Made by a program: the position numbers and the translations under genes. A stretch of 64,000 bases of DNA, from NCBI GenBank assembly GCA_023213395.1, contig CM041465.1:76825741-76889740 (forward strand), read 5' to 3'. The stretch is from Cycas panzhihuaensis (Eukaryota > Cycadophyta). Each line of letters opens with the position of its first letter. The first letter of the stretch is position 1. Shown here one piece after another: positions 46,691-57,640 of this stretch. Under the pieces are notes generated by a model. That model ran no database searches. It was not told the DNA's origin and was given only the letters and a program-made list of their open reading frames with translations.

Positions 46691-46758
46691 GATGATTATG
46701 TTGCCATCTTCTTTGATCAGTCAAAGATGGAGGCCCTAAGGCCGAGCTGCCTTCAGAA

Positions 46759-47177
46759 CTATTCAAACTTCACCTTTTGCAGTTGTTTGGTGAAGATATC
46801 GGCCACTTGATCTGCTGTGGGGCAGTAATTTAGTTGAATTGTGCCGTCATGAACAAGTTCTCTAATCCTGTGGACTTTCGTACTTATGTGTTTGATACAA
46901 TTATGAAATACAAGATTTTTCGCCATGCAGATTGCTGATTGATTATCCACATGAAGACTCGTAGGACTAGTTTGGGTGATATTCAATATTTCCAATAATT
47001 TTCTCAGCCATATCACCTCCTTACTGGTCTCAGAAACAACAATGTATTTAGCTTCAGTAGTTGAATCTGCAACTATCTTCTGCCGTTTGGATCTCCATGA
47101 TATTGGTGTTGTTCCAAAAAACGTTACATACCCAGACATAGACGTAGATCTTCCTGTATCTTTATCTCCTGTAAAGT
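46759..47177 (-). pseudogene. Copia G RNase H
   Basis: The open frame 46759-47139 encodes YVTFFGTTPISWRSKRQKIVADSTTEAKY (catalytic Glu), LHVDNQSAICMAKN (Asp) and the end VADIFTKQLQKVKF. The first acidic block lies just upstream in a different frame because of a frameshift near 47180. It is otherwise intact and could have been active recently. Confidence 0.87.
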
Positions 47178-48365
47178 CTAAGTTTGTGTATGCAGAAAGC
47201 TTGAAATCTGAATTAGGTTCAACAACAGACCATATTTTCTAGTCGTCTTAAGGTATCTCAACACTTGCATTGCTGTCTGCCAATGATTCTGCCTAGGATT
47301 TATCATGTAACGAGTAAGAATGCCGACAGAGTGTGCAATATCTGGCCTTGTATTGGTAGTGTAGATGAGACTACCTACAAGTTTCCTATAGAGTGTTGCG
47401 TCTGCCTCCTTAGTGTCACCTTTAGCTGAGAGTTTGGTATTAGGGTCCATAGGTAAAATCACCGGTCGAGCATCTTCTAACTGAAACTTAGTTAGAAGAT
47501 TGTTGATGTATTTTTCTTGGGAGAGGAAAAGTTTTCCATTCTTTTGTGTTACTTCAATTTTCAAATAATATTTCATCAAACTGAGGTCAGACAATTCGAA
47601 CAGTTTACCAAGGTCCTTTTTCAGCTGGCTTATTGCCTGTTCACTATTACCCATTACTAGCATGTCATCCACAAAGGTTATGAGATAAATGACTTTATCC
47701 TTATGGCGCTTGATGAACAATGTTGCATCAATATCTTGGTAGTCACAAACCTCGTATCTAAGTTGCCTCATTCTTTCAGACAACTTGACAAACCAAGCAC
47801 GAGGGGCTTGTTTAAGGCCGTACAAGGACTTTTTGAGCCTGTAAACCTTATGCTCTTGACCTTCGATCTCATATCCTTCTGGCTGAGCCATGTAAATTTC
47901 TTCTTTAAGATCTCCATTGAGAAACGCGATCTTAATATCGAGTTGGTGGATTTTACAACCCTGTTGAGCAGCCAAGGCCACAAGAGTTCTAATTGTAGGC
48001 CACTTGGTTGTATGTGCAAAGATTTCAGTGTAGTCGATGCCTTCCTTTTGCGTAAATCCTTTAGCTACCAACCTCGCCTTGTGTTTTTCAAGGATGCCAT
48101 CTGATCTATATTTATTTTTGAACACCCATTTATTTTGAACTACCTTTCTGCGAAGTGGTAGATCAACGAACTCCCATGTACCGTTCTTGGTAAGAGATTG
48201 GTACTCTTCGTTCATGGCATTTTTCCAAGCTGCATACTTTACAGATTCTTGGTATGTTAAGGGCTCTTCATTAAGAGTAAGGTGCAGTTCTGCAAGTTCA
48301 AGCTCAGTATATAATGATTCCTGCATCCTTGCTCTATGGGCACTTCTAGTGCCAGTTTTTCCCAC
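47178..48365 (-). CDS. Copia G reverse transcriptase
   Basis: A 395-codon uninterrupted frame, the longest ORF but one in the window (copia H has 442 codons) and the best-preserved RT. Blocks in order: [66 protein letters not shown] and the palm box FVDDML with both Asp, then the thumb region to PDIAHSVGILTRYM and VLRYLK. The upstream polyprotein frame is broken by one TAG (48394-48396, CAG in H), and the downstream RNase H is in another frame, so it would not be made as part of a full polyprotein. Confidence 0.88.
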   Translation of the reverse strand: MGKTGTRSAHRARMQESLYTELELAELHLTLNEEPLTYQESVKYAAWKNAMNEEYQSLTKNGTWEFVDLPLRRKVVQNKWVFKNKYRSDGILEKHKARLVAKGFTQKEGIDYTEIFAHTTKWPTIRTLVALAAQQGCKIHQLDIKIAFLNGDLKEEIYMAQPEGYEIEGQEHKVYRLKKSLYGLKQAPRAWFVKLSERMRQLRYEVCDYQDIDATLFIKRHKDKVIYLITFVDDMLVMGNSEQAISQLKKDLGKLFELSDLSLMKYYLKIEVTQKNGKLFLSQEKYINNLLTKFQLEDARPVILPMDPNTKLSAKGDTKEADATLYRKLVGSLIYTTNTRPDIAHSVGILTRYMINPRQNHWQTAMQVLRYLKTTRKYGLLLNLIQISSFLHTQT

Positions 48366-48392
48366 CTCATCTGATTGTATGTCCTTATTGAG

Positions 48393-49089
48393 CTAGCGGG
48401 CTTCTCGAGATCCTCGAGTTGGGAATGAGGTCCTCATTTTCTCAACTTCTTGGTTATCATCTTGTTCATTGAAATGATTATTTTGTGAGGAGGATGTTGA
48501 TGCGCCTGAGGAAGATGGTCCTTCTACCACTGTTTTGCCTTTGTCAACTGAAGGTGGAGAGGATGGTTCTTCTATAATGGATTTGCCTTTGTCAACTCTG
48601 TTATCTTCAAAGGATGGTGTTGGATGTGCACTCATCGATTCAGAGTCACAACTTGTATCCTTCGATGCTCTATTGTCAGCGTCCAATATTTGGAGTAAAT
48701 TATGTCTATCCCACCCCCCCCCCCCCCTCAAATTTTGGAATTTGAACATCATACTTGATAACATGATTATAACGACGTGAGGGTACTTTGGAGTCCAGTT
48801 TAAGTAACTGATCCTCTGTATCCATAAAAACGACATCTCTGGTAACAATGATTTTTCGTTGTGAAGGTATAAAGACCTTATACCCTTTCTTATCCATAGG
48901 GTATCCAACAAAGATGCCTTTAAGTGGCCTTGGCTGGAGTTTATTTCGATCTACATCCAGAATGTGGGCATAGCATGTAGAGCCAAAAATTTTGAAGTAG
49001 TGAATAATGGGGGCTTGTCCTGACCACTTTTCATTAGGTTCTTGTCCTTCCTTTGATGGGCTAACATCATTAATACAATAAATAGCTAT
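48393..49089 (-). pseudogene. Copia G integrase C-terminal region and linker
   Basis: It runs from a TAG at 49087-49089 through HYFKIFGSTCYAHIL, KGIFVGYPMDKKGYKVF and KIIVTRDVVF to an acidic, Ser/Pro-rich linker (EEPSSPPSVDKG repeats). The frame shifts at a run of 14 G (plus-strand C, 48714-48727); element H has 9 G there. It ends at a TAG before the RT frame. Confidence 0.83.
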
Positions 49090-50115
49090 CTAGATTGCTT
49101 CAGCCCATAGGTAGGCAGGTACATTTTTATATACCAACATAGCCCGAGCCATGTTCATGATTGTCTTGTTCATGCGCTCGGTAACTCCATTTTGTTGTGG
49201 GGTACCCACTACTGTTGTTTGATGCTTGATACCGTTGTCTCGAAGGTAGCTTTCAAACTCATGTGAAGTATATTCGCCACTATTATCAGTTCGAAGACAT
49301 TTGAGTTGATAACCTGACTCTTTTTCAGTGAGGGCTTTGAATTCTTTGAATACACAGAAGTCTTCATCTTTCTTGTATAGAAAAGCTACCCATACTTTTC
49401 TAGTGAAATCATCAATGAAAGAGATATTATATAACCTGCCCTTCAATGAAAGAATGGGCATTGGTCCGCACAGATCAGAGTGTACCAATTGTAATGGATA
49501 GCTCGATTTCCACTGACTTTTGGAAAAGGGTTGTCGATGAGATTTGGCAATGATATAAACTTCACATTTAAAGGGCTTGGAGGAGAACTTTGGAAGATTT
49601 AGAAGAGTGTTAGAAAGATCTCTAAGTCTATCAATATGAACATGGCCCATGTGAGCATGCCAAAGAGCTTCTAGTGACAACGTTGGATGGGTCAAGATGG
49701 AATTAAATGCAAATTCTTCATCGACACAAGTGCTTTGGGCACAATGGGCTTCAGAAGATGGAGAGCCATTCAATCGAAAGAGTTTGCCAGAGAGATGTCC
49801 AGTCAAAACCACTTGATTAGTTGGAGGGTGAATGACTTGGAAAATCTGGTCATTTGCGGTTACACTCAGATCAAATCCACGAAAGACAAGTGTGGATAAA
49901 GAGAGGAGGTTTTGTTTGAGATTGGTTATGTATAAGACATCAAGCAATGTAAAATCTTTTAAGCCTGGGAGTTTCAGGCAAATGTTACCAATTCCTTCAA
50001 CAGGTTGTTGTGATTTATCAGCCATGTGAACAACTCCTTGAACATTTGAGTCAAATGTCTGATATAGACTGCGATTGCACGTCATATGTTGAATTGCTCC
50101 TGTGTCCATGATCCA
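49090..50115 (-). CDS. Copia G protease and integrase core
   Basis: A 339-codon open frame. It begins at the protease active site WIMDTGAIQHMTC with catalytic Asp present, then TLLDVLYITNLKQNLLS and the pre-integrase ALWHAHMGHV with later Cys. The integrase core has all three catalytic residues: HSDLCGPM, RTDNSGEY and PQQNGVTERMNK. A TAA (50116-50118) directly before the Trp codon and a TAG at the end cut it out of the polyprotein. The TAA probably arose from CAA. Confidence 0.87.
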   Translation of the reverse strand, partial: WIMDTGAIQHMTCNRSLYQTFDSNVQGVVHMADKSQQPVEGIGNICLKLPGLKDFTLLDVLYITNLKQNLLSLSTLVFRGFDLSVTANDQIFQVIHPPTNQVVLTGHLSGKLFRLNGSPSSEAHCAQSTCVDEEFAFNSILTHPTLSLEALWHAHMGHVHIDRLRDLSNTLLNLPKFSSKPFKCEVYIIAKSHRQPFSKSQWKSSYPLQLVHSDLCGPMPILSLKGRLYNISFIDDFTRKVWVAFLYKKDEDFCVFKEFKALTEKESGYQLKCLRTDNSGEYTSHEFESYLRDNGIKHQTTVVGTPQQNGVTERMNKTIMNMARAMLVYKNVPAYLWAEAI

Positions 50116-50227
50116 TTATCCTTCGATTGAAGCCACATTAATTGCAATTCCAATAGGGCTTGGCATTGGAGAAGGGAATTCACAAGTGATATATCCACAT
50201 CGAACTTCAAAGTATCTCTTTGGTTGG

Positions 50228-51309
50228 TCAATGGCATTTGATGCTGAAGATCCCTCTTTGAAAATGTGCTTGTACAAAACCTGCACCACTAAAGGATTCT
50301 TCACAAGTTTCTTCAACATTGTGAGCTCCATGTTTTGGTTGGAACTTGGCCAACTTATAAGTGGCAATTTTGCAGTCTTTTGCTAAGTGTCCTTTACGGT
50401 TACACCGATCACACATAATAGTTTGATTATTAGTCCCTGAAGAGGTACTGGTTTGGTCTGACTGTCTTGCTTTTTGTTGAGGTGGCCCTTGGCCTTGAGA
50501 CTGTCGAGGCTGTGACTGAGGGTTTGATTAACCTTGTGGATGATTTCCCATATTTCTTCCTCTTCCTCTTGCTCAATTATTTCCTTTGCCACGAGAGGGA
50601 CCTTGATTTTTTTTGTAGCAAACTTCTTCTTCCACCTCAAAGGCTGCATCTGGAAGAGAGTCAGAGACTACAAAGCTGGTATCAAAGGTCTTGTCAATTT
50701 CTATGAACTTCTCGGCAAGTGCTTCGAAGTTGAGTGTCTTCAATGTTCCACTAGATTGAAGATTTCCAATCAAGTTTTTATAATCAGGGATATGTAGACA
50801 TGACTGGATCAAGGATGCCCAAGTGATATATTGAGTCTTAAAGTCTTTATCAATTGCCTGTTTTATTGATCGAAGGAGATTTATTGTCTGAGGAGCTCGT
50901 CTCCTTTGCATTTTAAATTTGTTCATTTTCACAACAAGATGAACAAATTCTGAATCTAACTTGATATCAAAATTCTTCTTAAGAACTTCAAGGACCTTCC
51001 AGGTTGTATCATGTTGCTCTTCGTTTATCAAGTTGTGCAAGGAGTGGTCAATAACTAATAGAATTCCTACACGAATCGTTTCATCATCTATCTCCTATTG
51101 TAGTTTGGTTGTAGCATCTGTAGGAGTTGTTGGGGCGGATCCACCGAAGTAGGTGTTGTAGTTGTTGCTGGTATGATGGGTGTAGGCTGCAAGTGGACTC
51201 TTCAAAGGCCTCCATACTTTGCAACATTTTTAACTCTAGTGTAACATAAATCCCAATTTTCTTTGTCTTTCAATATGCAATTAACATTCTGCTTGAATTG
51301 AGATGACAT
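50228..51309 (-). pseudogene. Copia G gag
   Basis: It starts at ATG 51307-51309 (MSSQFKQNVN). The open frame 50573-51040 carries SLHNLINEEQ, KMNKFKMQRRRAPQTI, KDFKTQYITWASLIQSCLH and ALAEKFIEIDKTFDTSF. A Gly/Arg box (ARGRGRN) precedes an intact zinc knuckle CDRCNRKGHLAKDC. Breaks: a frameshift after KYGGL, a TGA after GKGNN (CGA-like), a TAA near 50527, and a frameshift near 50270. It is the same unusual gag type as in H. Confidence 0.85.
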
Positions 51310-51691
51310 GGTGATGATGAAGAAGTAGATGAGATGATAGAAGTATGTGCCATTAACAGATGTGGCTAATACACCTAGCGCAACAGGGATGTAGAAATGA
51401 ATGTTATGATAAGAAGCAAGTAATGATTAAGTATTTTTCAATAACTATGAAAAATGAGTATAAGTAATGATGCAAGAATGAAGCCTAATGTAGAGCTGGC
51501 AAAGAGTGGTGATGTGTCATGCCACTAACCTCTCACTTATATCCAAATGTAGGTGAGGTTTCGATGCCTAAGGCTTCTAGTATACAACTAGGGCCTTCAC
51601 CCGCGATACCCGCACCTGCGCTTGGTGATGAAATCCAAGTCACAGTGGAGCCTAGGTACTCCCAGTCCTCACCCAGTTCACTAGTGAGCAG
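51310..51691 (-). other. Leader of copia G, gag-proximal part
   Basis: Non-coding. 51490-51691 aligns on the minus strand with 53755-54030 of element H through TTGGATTTCATCACCAAG, GGGTATC and ACTAGAAGCC. It ends at the H insertion point. Confidence 0.75.
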
Positions 51692-51696
51692 CTATA

Positions 51697-52063
51697 TGTG
51701 ACAATGTTAATGTCACATGGTCATTTCATGAAGTTAGAATTAGATAAAGTCACTTTTATTTTTATAACTTTAGGATAAGGTGACTATGCCTAAGTCACTT
51801 AAGTGAAATGACATAAAGTTCATTTCATTGTAATTTCATGTAATCTCATTTGAATGTCATTGGGAGGGAAAACTCAAATTCCAAACCCTAATGAGCATCC
51901 TCATTATATAAGCTGAAGTTACATGGAGAGTGATCATATTCTACACTTCTCCTCTTTGAGCTCAAGCTATTAGCATTCTCTTGTTGAGTACATTGTGCTT
52001 GCCTCCACTATTTGCCATTGTGTAGTGTTAGTGCACTAGATCCCTAGATCCATTCCCTCAACA
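51697..52063 (+). repeat. 5' LTR of copia H
   Basis: TGTGACAATGTTAATG...CCATTCCCTCAACA, 367 bp. A TATA-like CATTATATAAGC lies at about 51901-51912. Confidence 0.97.
51901..51912 (+). promoter_or_regulatory. TATA box of the copia H LTR
   Basis: TCATTATATAAGC, the only TATA-like site in the LTR, repeated unchanged in the 3' LTR. Confidence 0.6.
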
Positions 52064-52065
52064 AG

Positions 52066-52083
52066 TGGTATCAGAGCCATTGG
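52066..52083 (+). promoter_or_regulatory. Primer-binding site of copia H
   Basis: TGGTATCAGAGCCATTGG, the canonical initiator tRNA-Met site, 2 bp after the LTR. Confidence 0.95.
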
Positions 52084-54198
52084 GTGGATCCTAGTGCCAC
52101 ACTCACTTGCAAGGAGATTGCAAGCTATATTCTCCTCTTCTTCACCATTCATGTGAAGTGAAGAGTTGAGATTTTTTTAAAAAATCCATTTTTTAAAGCT
52201 CTTTTATAGCGATTTTTAGTACAAAATTATATGTTGTTGTACTATCTTATTTCTGCAGATAAGAAGAAGGAGTGTGGCTGCTTAAAAGCAACCTATTTGC
52301 AGGCCTAAAGGAGCACAAGAATTGCTCAGCTGATAGCAATTTTCAGCCATCTTTTTGAGCCCCAAATCTGGCATTTTGGTATATTTTTGGCCATTTTTGC
52401 GATAAAAGTCGATTTCAAGGTTGCAAAGAAGAAATCGGTGACTCTCATCGATTAGAGGCAGATTTTAAAGTATAAAATCAAACCGCATGGCTGCACGGAC
52501 TGTATGGATTTTCGTACAGCGATGATCAGACGGATTTTCGTACAATGCAGACGGCCAAAAATCAAAGTGCCAGAATCGCGAAATTTCACCAAGGTGCGTC
52601 TTGGCATCCTAAGCACTTTTGTCTATTGAGCGGCGTGAGATTTTGAGTTTAAAGGGTCAAACAACCTATTCTTGCAGTCATTTTCCAAATTTAAAAATCT
52701 CGAGATCTACAAATATCAAGAGTTTTTCCTGCTGTAATACATGTTTTGGATCTCCTCGTCCCGATCTATCATTTGGGACAAGTCTCACATGAATCCGACG
52801 CTCCGTTGAAAAGTTATGACAATTTTAGGTTTTCTAGTACATTTTGGTCATGAGTTAAAACTGGCTTTTTGCCTGTTTTGACAAGATTTTTCAAAAATTT
52901 TTGTGTATTTGGAAAGTGCGGTGAAGACCAGAAATCTGGAAATTTTAATTTTTTCAAAAAATTTTGAAATTTGTGCCATATAGCTGACAAGATGGGCAGT
53001 GCAGTCTGCAACAGAGACTTAGTTTGCTGAAAATTTGAATTTTCAGTGTACCTTGTATTTCTCAAATTTTTAGTTTTGTTTTCCTTCCTTTTATAAAAAA
53101 AAAAAAAAAAAAAAAATTATTGTATGTAAAAGGGTTTTTTTAAAGACATTTATAGCCTTTGTGGCTTTTAGAGGCCTATTTTGGCCCTTTTGTAAAAAGA
53201 ACAAGGTACTTAAATCCTTTGTAAAGCCAATCATCTGGATCGGAGCAATATCCGATGATTTGGCTCATCATGTGTATGATTTTAATGGTTGCATGCACTT
53301 GGAGACTTCATTGAGTGCCACTTGGGCACATAGAGTGCCATTTGGGCACTAGGTGGACACGGCAACAACACTTAAGTGGAGCATTTACATTCATTTACAT
53401 TCAGTTTTGAGTTATTTTTACATGACATTCGAGAACAAGAGCACTTTTCTTAAAATCAACTCATCTCGACGACTTTATACCGCCTTGATTCTTGACTTGG
53501 CGCATACCGCCTTTGGTTGAAATAGACCAAGGTTGGTCAAGTCCAGCCCTAAGGGAGGTGTGAGTTTCATACTGGGTCTGGTCATAACCGATATAGTGGT
53601 GGAGGGACAGTTAGCCATACCTACGGCCTCCAATCAGAGATTATCCTGATAACCATCCGGAAAACTGAAAACCCTTAATCAAGATAATTAATTTAGCTGG
53701 GCCAATATCCATCATAGCCGTGGGACATGCACGTACTTCTCTTCAGAGAGTATATCGCAGCTCATTGGTGAACTGGTGAGGACCAAGAAGCACTGGCTCC
53801 ACGTTTACTTGGATTTCATCACCAAGGAGCGGTAAGGGTATCATGGTGAAGGCCATTAACTACGATACTAGAAGCCCCTTAGGCATCGACACCTCACCTA
53901 CTTTGGATACAAGTTAGAGGTTTGGGTTTGTTACACATCCTACATCACTTTGGTTTTCGGTTGTGTGCACCCACATGCCGGCTTCTATATAGGCCTTCTC
54001 ACTTATCTTGATTAGATCACTTACATCACATACTTATTTGTGATCTCTTTGCTTCCACATCTTACATTGCATTACTTCATTATTCCCTGTGCGTCGGAGT
54101 AGACCTCGTCACAAGTGCCAGTGACTCCACCTTCTGCTACTTAGTGCATTTTCATACACATTTATATACATCACTCTTATTCATCTTTTCACACCACC
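52084..54198 (+). other. Leader of copia H
   Basis: 2.1 kb non-coding, with an A22 run at 53095-53116. Two blocks (about 53460-53690 and 53755-54030) are conserved in the leader of G, while coding frames there are closed, which suggests an RNA-level function such as packaging or translation control. That function is inference. Confidence 0.7.
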
Positions 54199-55287
54199 AT
54201 GTCGACCAACTTCAAGCGTAATGTGAACCAGTATGCTAAAAGGGAAGGAGAATTGGGATCTATGGTTCACGGAGTTAAGAACGCAGCCAAGTATGAGGGA
54301 CTCGGTTTGGACCACTTGAGCGAACCCCGATAGTACCGCAGAATCGACACCACACCACAGAGTGGTGGCACACCTCCAGCTCCTCCAGCTCATAATCTGC
54401 AACGGTGGATCATTGAAGACCAGAAGATCAAAGCAGGGATCCTGCTAGTTACAGATTACTCCTTGCACAACCTGATCGATGACACGCAAAGACGACATCG
54501 CCTTCAAGGTCCTCAAGTCCTCAAAAGAAACTTTGATACTCAATCAGACTTGCAGTTTGTTCGTATGGTATTGAAGATGAACAAGATGCGAAGGCAGAGA
54601 GGGCGAGCACATGCAACCATCAAGGCTCTTCACCCCATTAAATGTGCCATTGATAGGGATTTTAAGACCCAATGCATAACTTGGGCCTTCCTAATTCAAT
54701 CCAGTCTGCATGTTCCTGATTATAAGAACCTGCTAGGAAATCTTCATCATCCGCACATCAAGACCCTCAACTTCGAAGCATTAGCTGAGAAGTTTATTGA
54801 ACATGACAAGACCTTCACTACTAGCTTCCCACTTTCAGATTCAACTCCTAATGCAGCCTTTGAAGCTGACATGGACGAGGAAGTATACTACACCAAACAG
54901 CAAGGTCAATCTTCACGCAGAGGAAGAAGAGGTCGTGGAAGAGGCAGGGGAAAGCAACAGGGACAACCACATAGGCAACAACAAGGTCAGCAGCAAAATA
55001 GTAGTCAAAAGACTATCAATCAGAGACAGCCAAACAACAATGCTCCCACGTGTCAAAGGTGTAACAGGAAAGGACACCTTGCAAAAGATTGCCGCATTGA
55101 CTACAACAGATTGCCTCGTCATCAACAACAACAACATCAAGCCCACAATGTTGATGAGAGTCATGATGACTTATTTGCAGGAGCAAATCTCATTGAGGCA
55201 CGTATTCAACAAAGCAGGGAAGCATCCACTTCATCTATTGCTTCCGACCTAAGAGGTACATCGAGGCACCGTGGCACGACCATTTGT
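54199..55287 (+). pseudogene. Copia H gag
   Basis: It starts at ATG 54199 (MSTNFKRNVNQYAKREG). A TAG at 54331-54333 interrupts it; after that a 275-codon frame (54463-55290) is open: SLHNLIDD, KMNKMRRQRGRAHATI, DFKTQCITWAFLIQSS, ALAEKFIEHDKTF, a Gly/Arg box (RGRRGRGRGRG), a Gln-rich stretch, and an intact zinc knuckle CQRCNRKGHLAKDC. Apart from one stop it could make a near-complete gag. It ends in a different frame from pol. Confidence 0.88.
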
Positions 55288-55326
55288 TAGCCTTGATTCG
55301 CCACTACCTCGACCACTTGACAGCAA

Positions 55327-56311
55327 ATGTTGCATCAACATCATCATCGGGTTATGGACACAGAGCTACCCAAAGACATGACTTGTCACCGAGACTTCTT
55401 CGGGATTTTGATTCGAGAGGTCACCGGAGTAGTACACATGGTCGATAAGTCGACACAACTGCTCAAGGCATGGGCTCTATATGCTCAAGCTCCTGTGCCC
55501 CGCAATTTTACTTTAAAAGATGTCTTGTATATTCCCCATCTCAAAAAAAACCTTCGTCGTTATCCACACTTGTCTCCGTGGATTCGACACGAGTGTCATG
55601 ACTAATAATCAAGTTCTTAGTGTTATTCACCCGCCTTCATGTTCTGTGGTAATGACTGGGAAACTTGAAGGTAAGCTATTTAGACTGACTGGAACCACAT
55701 TGTCTTCTTCCGCATACCAAGTTGTTGCCCCATCTGTGTCGTGGAAGAACTTGCATATAATGTCACATTGACTCATTCCAAGCTGTCCCTAGAAGCTCTT
55801 TGGCATGCTCGCATGGGGCACGTCAAACTTGATCGGCTTAAGGAAATCTCTCATTCTACTGTGTCTACCTGATTTTCCTCTAAGCCATTCAAATGTGAAG
55901 CTTGCATTATTGCCAAATCCCACATACAGCCATTTCCCCAGAGTCAATGGAAAGCCACCAACCTCTTGAATTAGTACACTCAGACATTTGTGGGCCTATG
56001 CCTATCCCTTCTCTCATAGGGAAGAGGTACTATATTACATTTATTGATGACTTCACTCGAAAGGTATGGGTGACCTTTCTCAAATCAAAAGATGAAGCAT
56101 TCATGATTCAAGGCATTCAAGGCTCTCACGGAGAAGGAATCTCGGATATCAATCGAAGTGTCTCAGACCGACAATGGTGGCGAATACACTTCAAATGAAT
56201 TCAAGACTTCTTGTGTCGTGAGGATCAAGCATCAAACAACTATTGCGGTACCCTCACAGAATGGAGTTGCCGAAAGGGCTAATAGAACCATAATGAATAT
56301 GGCACCGGGCT
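55327..56311 (+). pseudogene. Copia H protease and integrase core
   Basis: The protease site keeps MDT, but the following Gly is lost through two compensating indels (MDTELPKDMTC for MDTGAxQHMTC). LKDVLYIPHLKKN follows, then frameshifts at an A8 run near 55546 and near 55742, and a TGA near 55870. The pre-integrase LEALWHARMGHVKLDRL is clear. The integrase core has HSDICGPM, FIDDFTRKVWV, QTDNGGEYTSNEF and NGVAERANR, so all catalytic residues exist but lie in three frames. Confidence 0.85.
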
Positions 56312-57640
56312 ATGCTTGTCTTCAAGAATGTGCTCGCATATCTTTGGGCCAAAGCTATTTATATTGCAGTCTACTGCATGAACAACATAAGTCCATCAAA
56401 GCTCGGACCGTCTCCAAATGAACGATGGACTGGACGGACCCCCACCGTCCATCACTTCAAAATTTTTGGCTCTACTTGTTATGCTCACATTCTTGATGAG
56501 CATAGAAATAAGCTCCAACCGCGAGCTTTAAAGGGCATCTTTGTTGGGTACCCCATGAACAAGAAAGGGTACAAGGTCTTCATTCCAACATTAAAGAAGA
56601 TCATTATCACTAGAGATGTGGTGTTTGCGGAGACAGAGGATCAACCACTTCAACTTGATTCTAAAGCACCATCTCATAGATACAACGATGTCCAGGAATA
56701 TGATGTACAGATTCCAACATTTGGGGGGGGAGACACTGAAGAAATACTCAAAATTTTGGAATCTGACAATAGAGCCCCGGAGCACACTATCCTTGACTCA
56801 GATCCTGTGCCAATGTGCGCCAACCCAGCGCCATCTTGGGAGAATAACTTGGAATTACCACGTCGAGCATCAAAAGGAAAAGGAGTTGCAGAAGAACCAC
56901 CTTCACCACCTTCAGTTGTAGGGCCGTCTTCTCCAACAATGTCATCAACCTCCGGACCATACATCTCCCATGATCCTTTTCAGGATCAAAATGAAGACCA
57001 GGATGTTGTGGAAATGAAAACCTCATTCCCAACCAAAGGTTTTCGAGAAGCCTACCAGTTGCACAAAGACTTGAGATCTGATGAGGTAGGCAAAACTGGC
57101 ACTCGAAGTAGTGCCTACAGAGCAAGGGAGCAAACATCACTTCCCATAGAGCTTGAACCAATGAATCGCACCTTGCTTCAAATGACGAGCCTCTATCATA
57201 CCAAGAAGTCATGGAAACACACAGTTTGGAGAAATGCCATGAATGAGGAATACCAATCCTTGATCAAGAGCGGTACATGGGAGCTCGTTGATCTGCCTTT
57301 GGGAAGGAAGGTAGTCAGAAACAAATGGGTGTTCAAAAATAAATACAGATCAGATGGCACCCTTGAAAAACACAAGGCGAGGCTGGTTGCAAAAGGATTC
57401 ACCCAAAGGGAAGGCATCGACTACGTAAGTCTTCGCACCAACTACCAAATGGCCCACAATCGAGAGCACTTGTGGCCTTGGCTGCTTCAACAGGGTTGGA
57501 AAATCCACCAACTCGATGTGAAAACTGCTTTTCTTAATGGAGATTTGGAAGAAGAAATCTACATGACACAGCCTGAAGGCTTTGAGATAGCAGTGACAGA
57601 GCGTAAAGTGTGTAGACCGAAAAGTCGTTATATGGCCTAA
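56312..57640 (+). CDS. Copia H integrase C-terminus, linker and RT N-terminus
   Basis: A 442-codon open frame, the longest in the window. It covers the integrase C-terminal motifs HHFKIFGSTCYAHIL, KGIFVGYPMNKKGYKVF and ITRDVVF, the Ser/Pro-rich linker, and the RT start [38 protein letters not shown] and QLDVKTAFLNGDL. Within it the segment after GIDY (about 57424-57490) is read out of frame between two compensating indels. It ends where the frame is lost near CRPKSRYMA, before SLYGLKQAP. Confidence 0.87.
   Translation: MLVFKNVLAYLWAKAIYIAVYCMNNISPSKLGPSPNERWTGRTPTVHHFKIFGSTCYAHILDEHRNKLQPRALKGIFVGYPMNKKGYKVFIPTLKKIIITRDVVFAETEDQPLQLDSKAPSHRYNDVQEYDVQIPTFGGGDTEEILKILESDNRAPEHTILDSDPVPMCANPAPSWENNLELPRRASKGKGVAEEPPSPPSVVGPSSPTMSSTSGPYISHDPFQDQNEDQDVVEMKTSFPTKGFREAYQLHKDLRSDEVGKTGTRSSAYRAREQTSLPIELEPMNRTLLQMTSLYHTKKSWKHTVWRNAMNEEYQSLIKSGTWELVDLPLGRKVVRNKWVFKNKYRSDGTLEKHKARLVAKGFTQREGIDYVSLRTNYQMAHNREHLWPWLLQQGWKIHQLDVKTAFLNGDLEEEIYMTQPEGFEIAVTERKVCRPKSRYMA

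Noticed and set aside
47703-48104. 133-codon plus-strand frame
   Set aside because: Antisense of the copia G reverse transcriptase.
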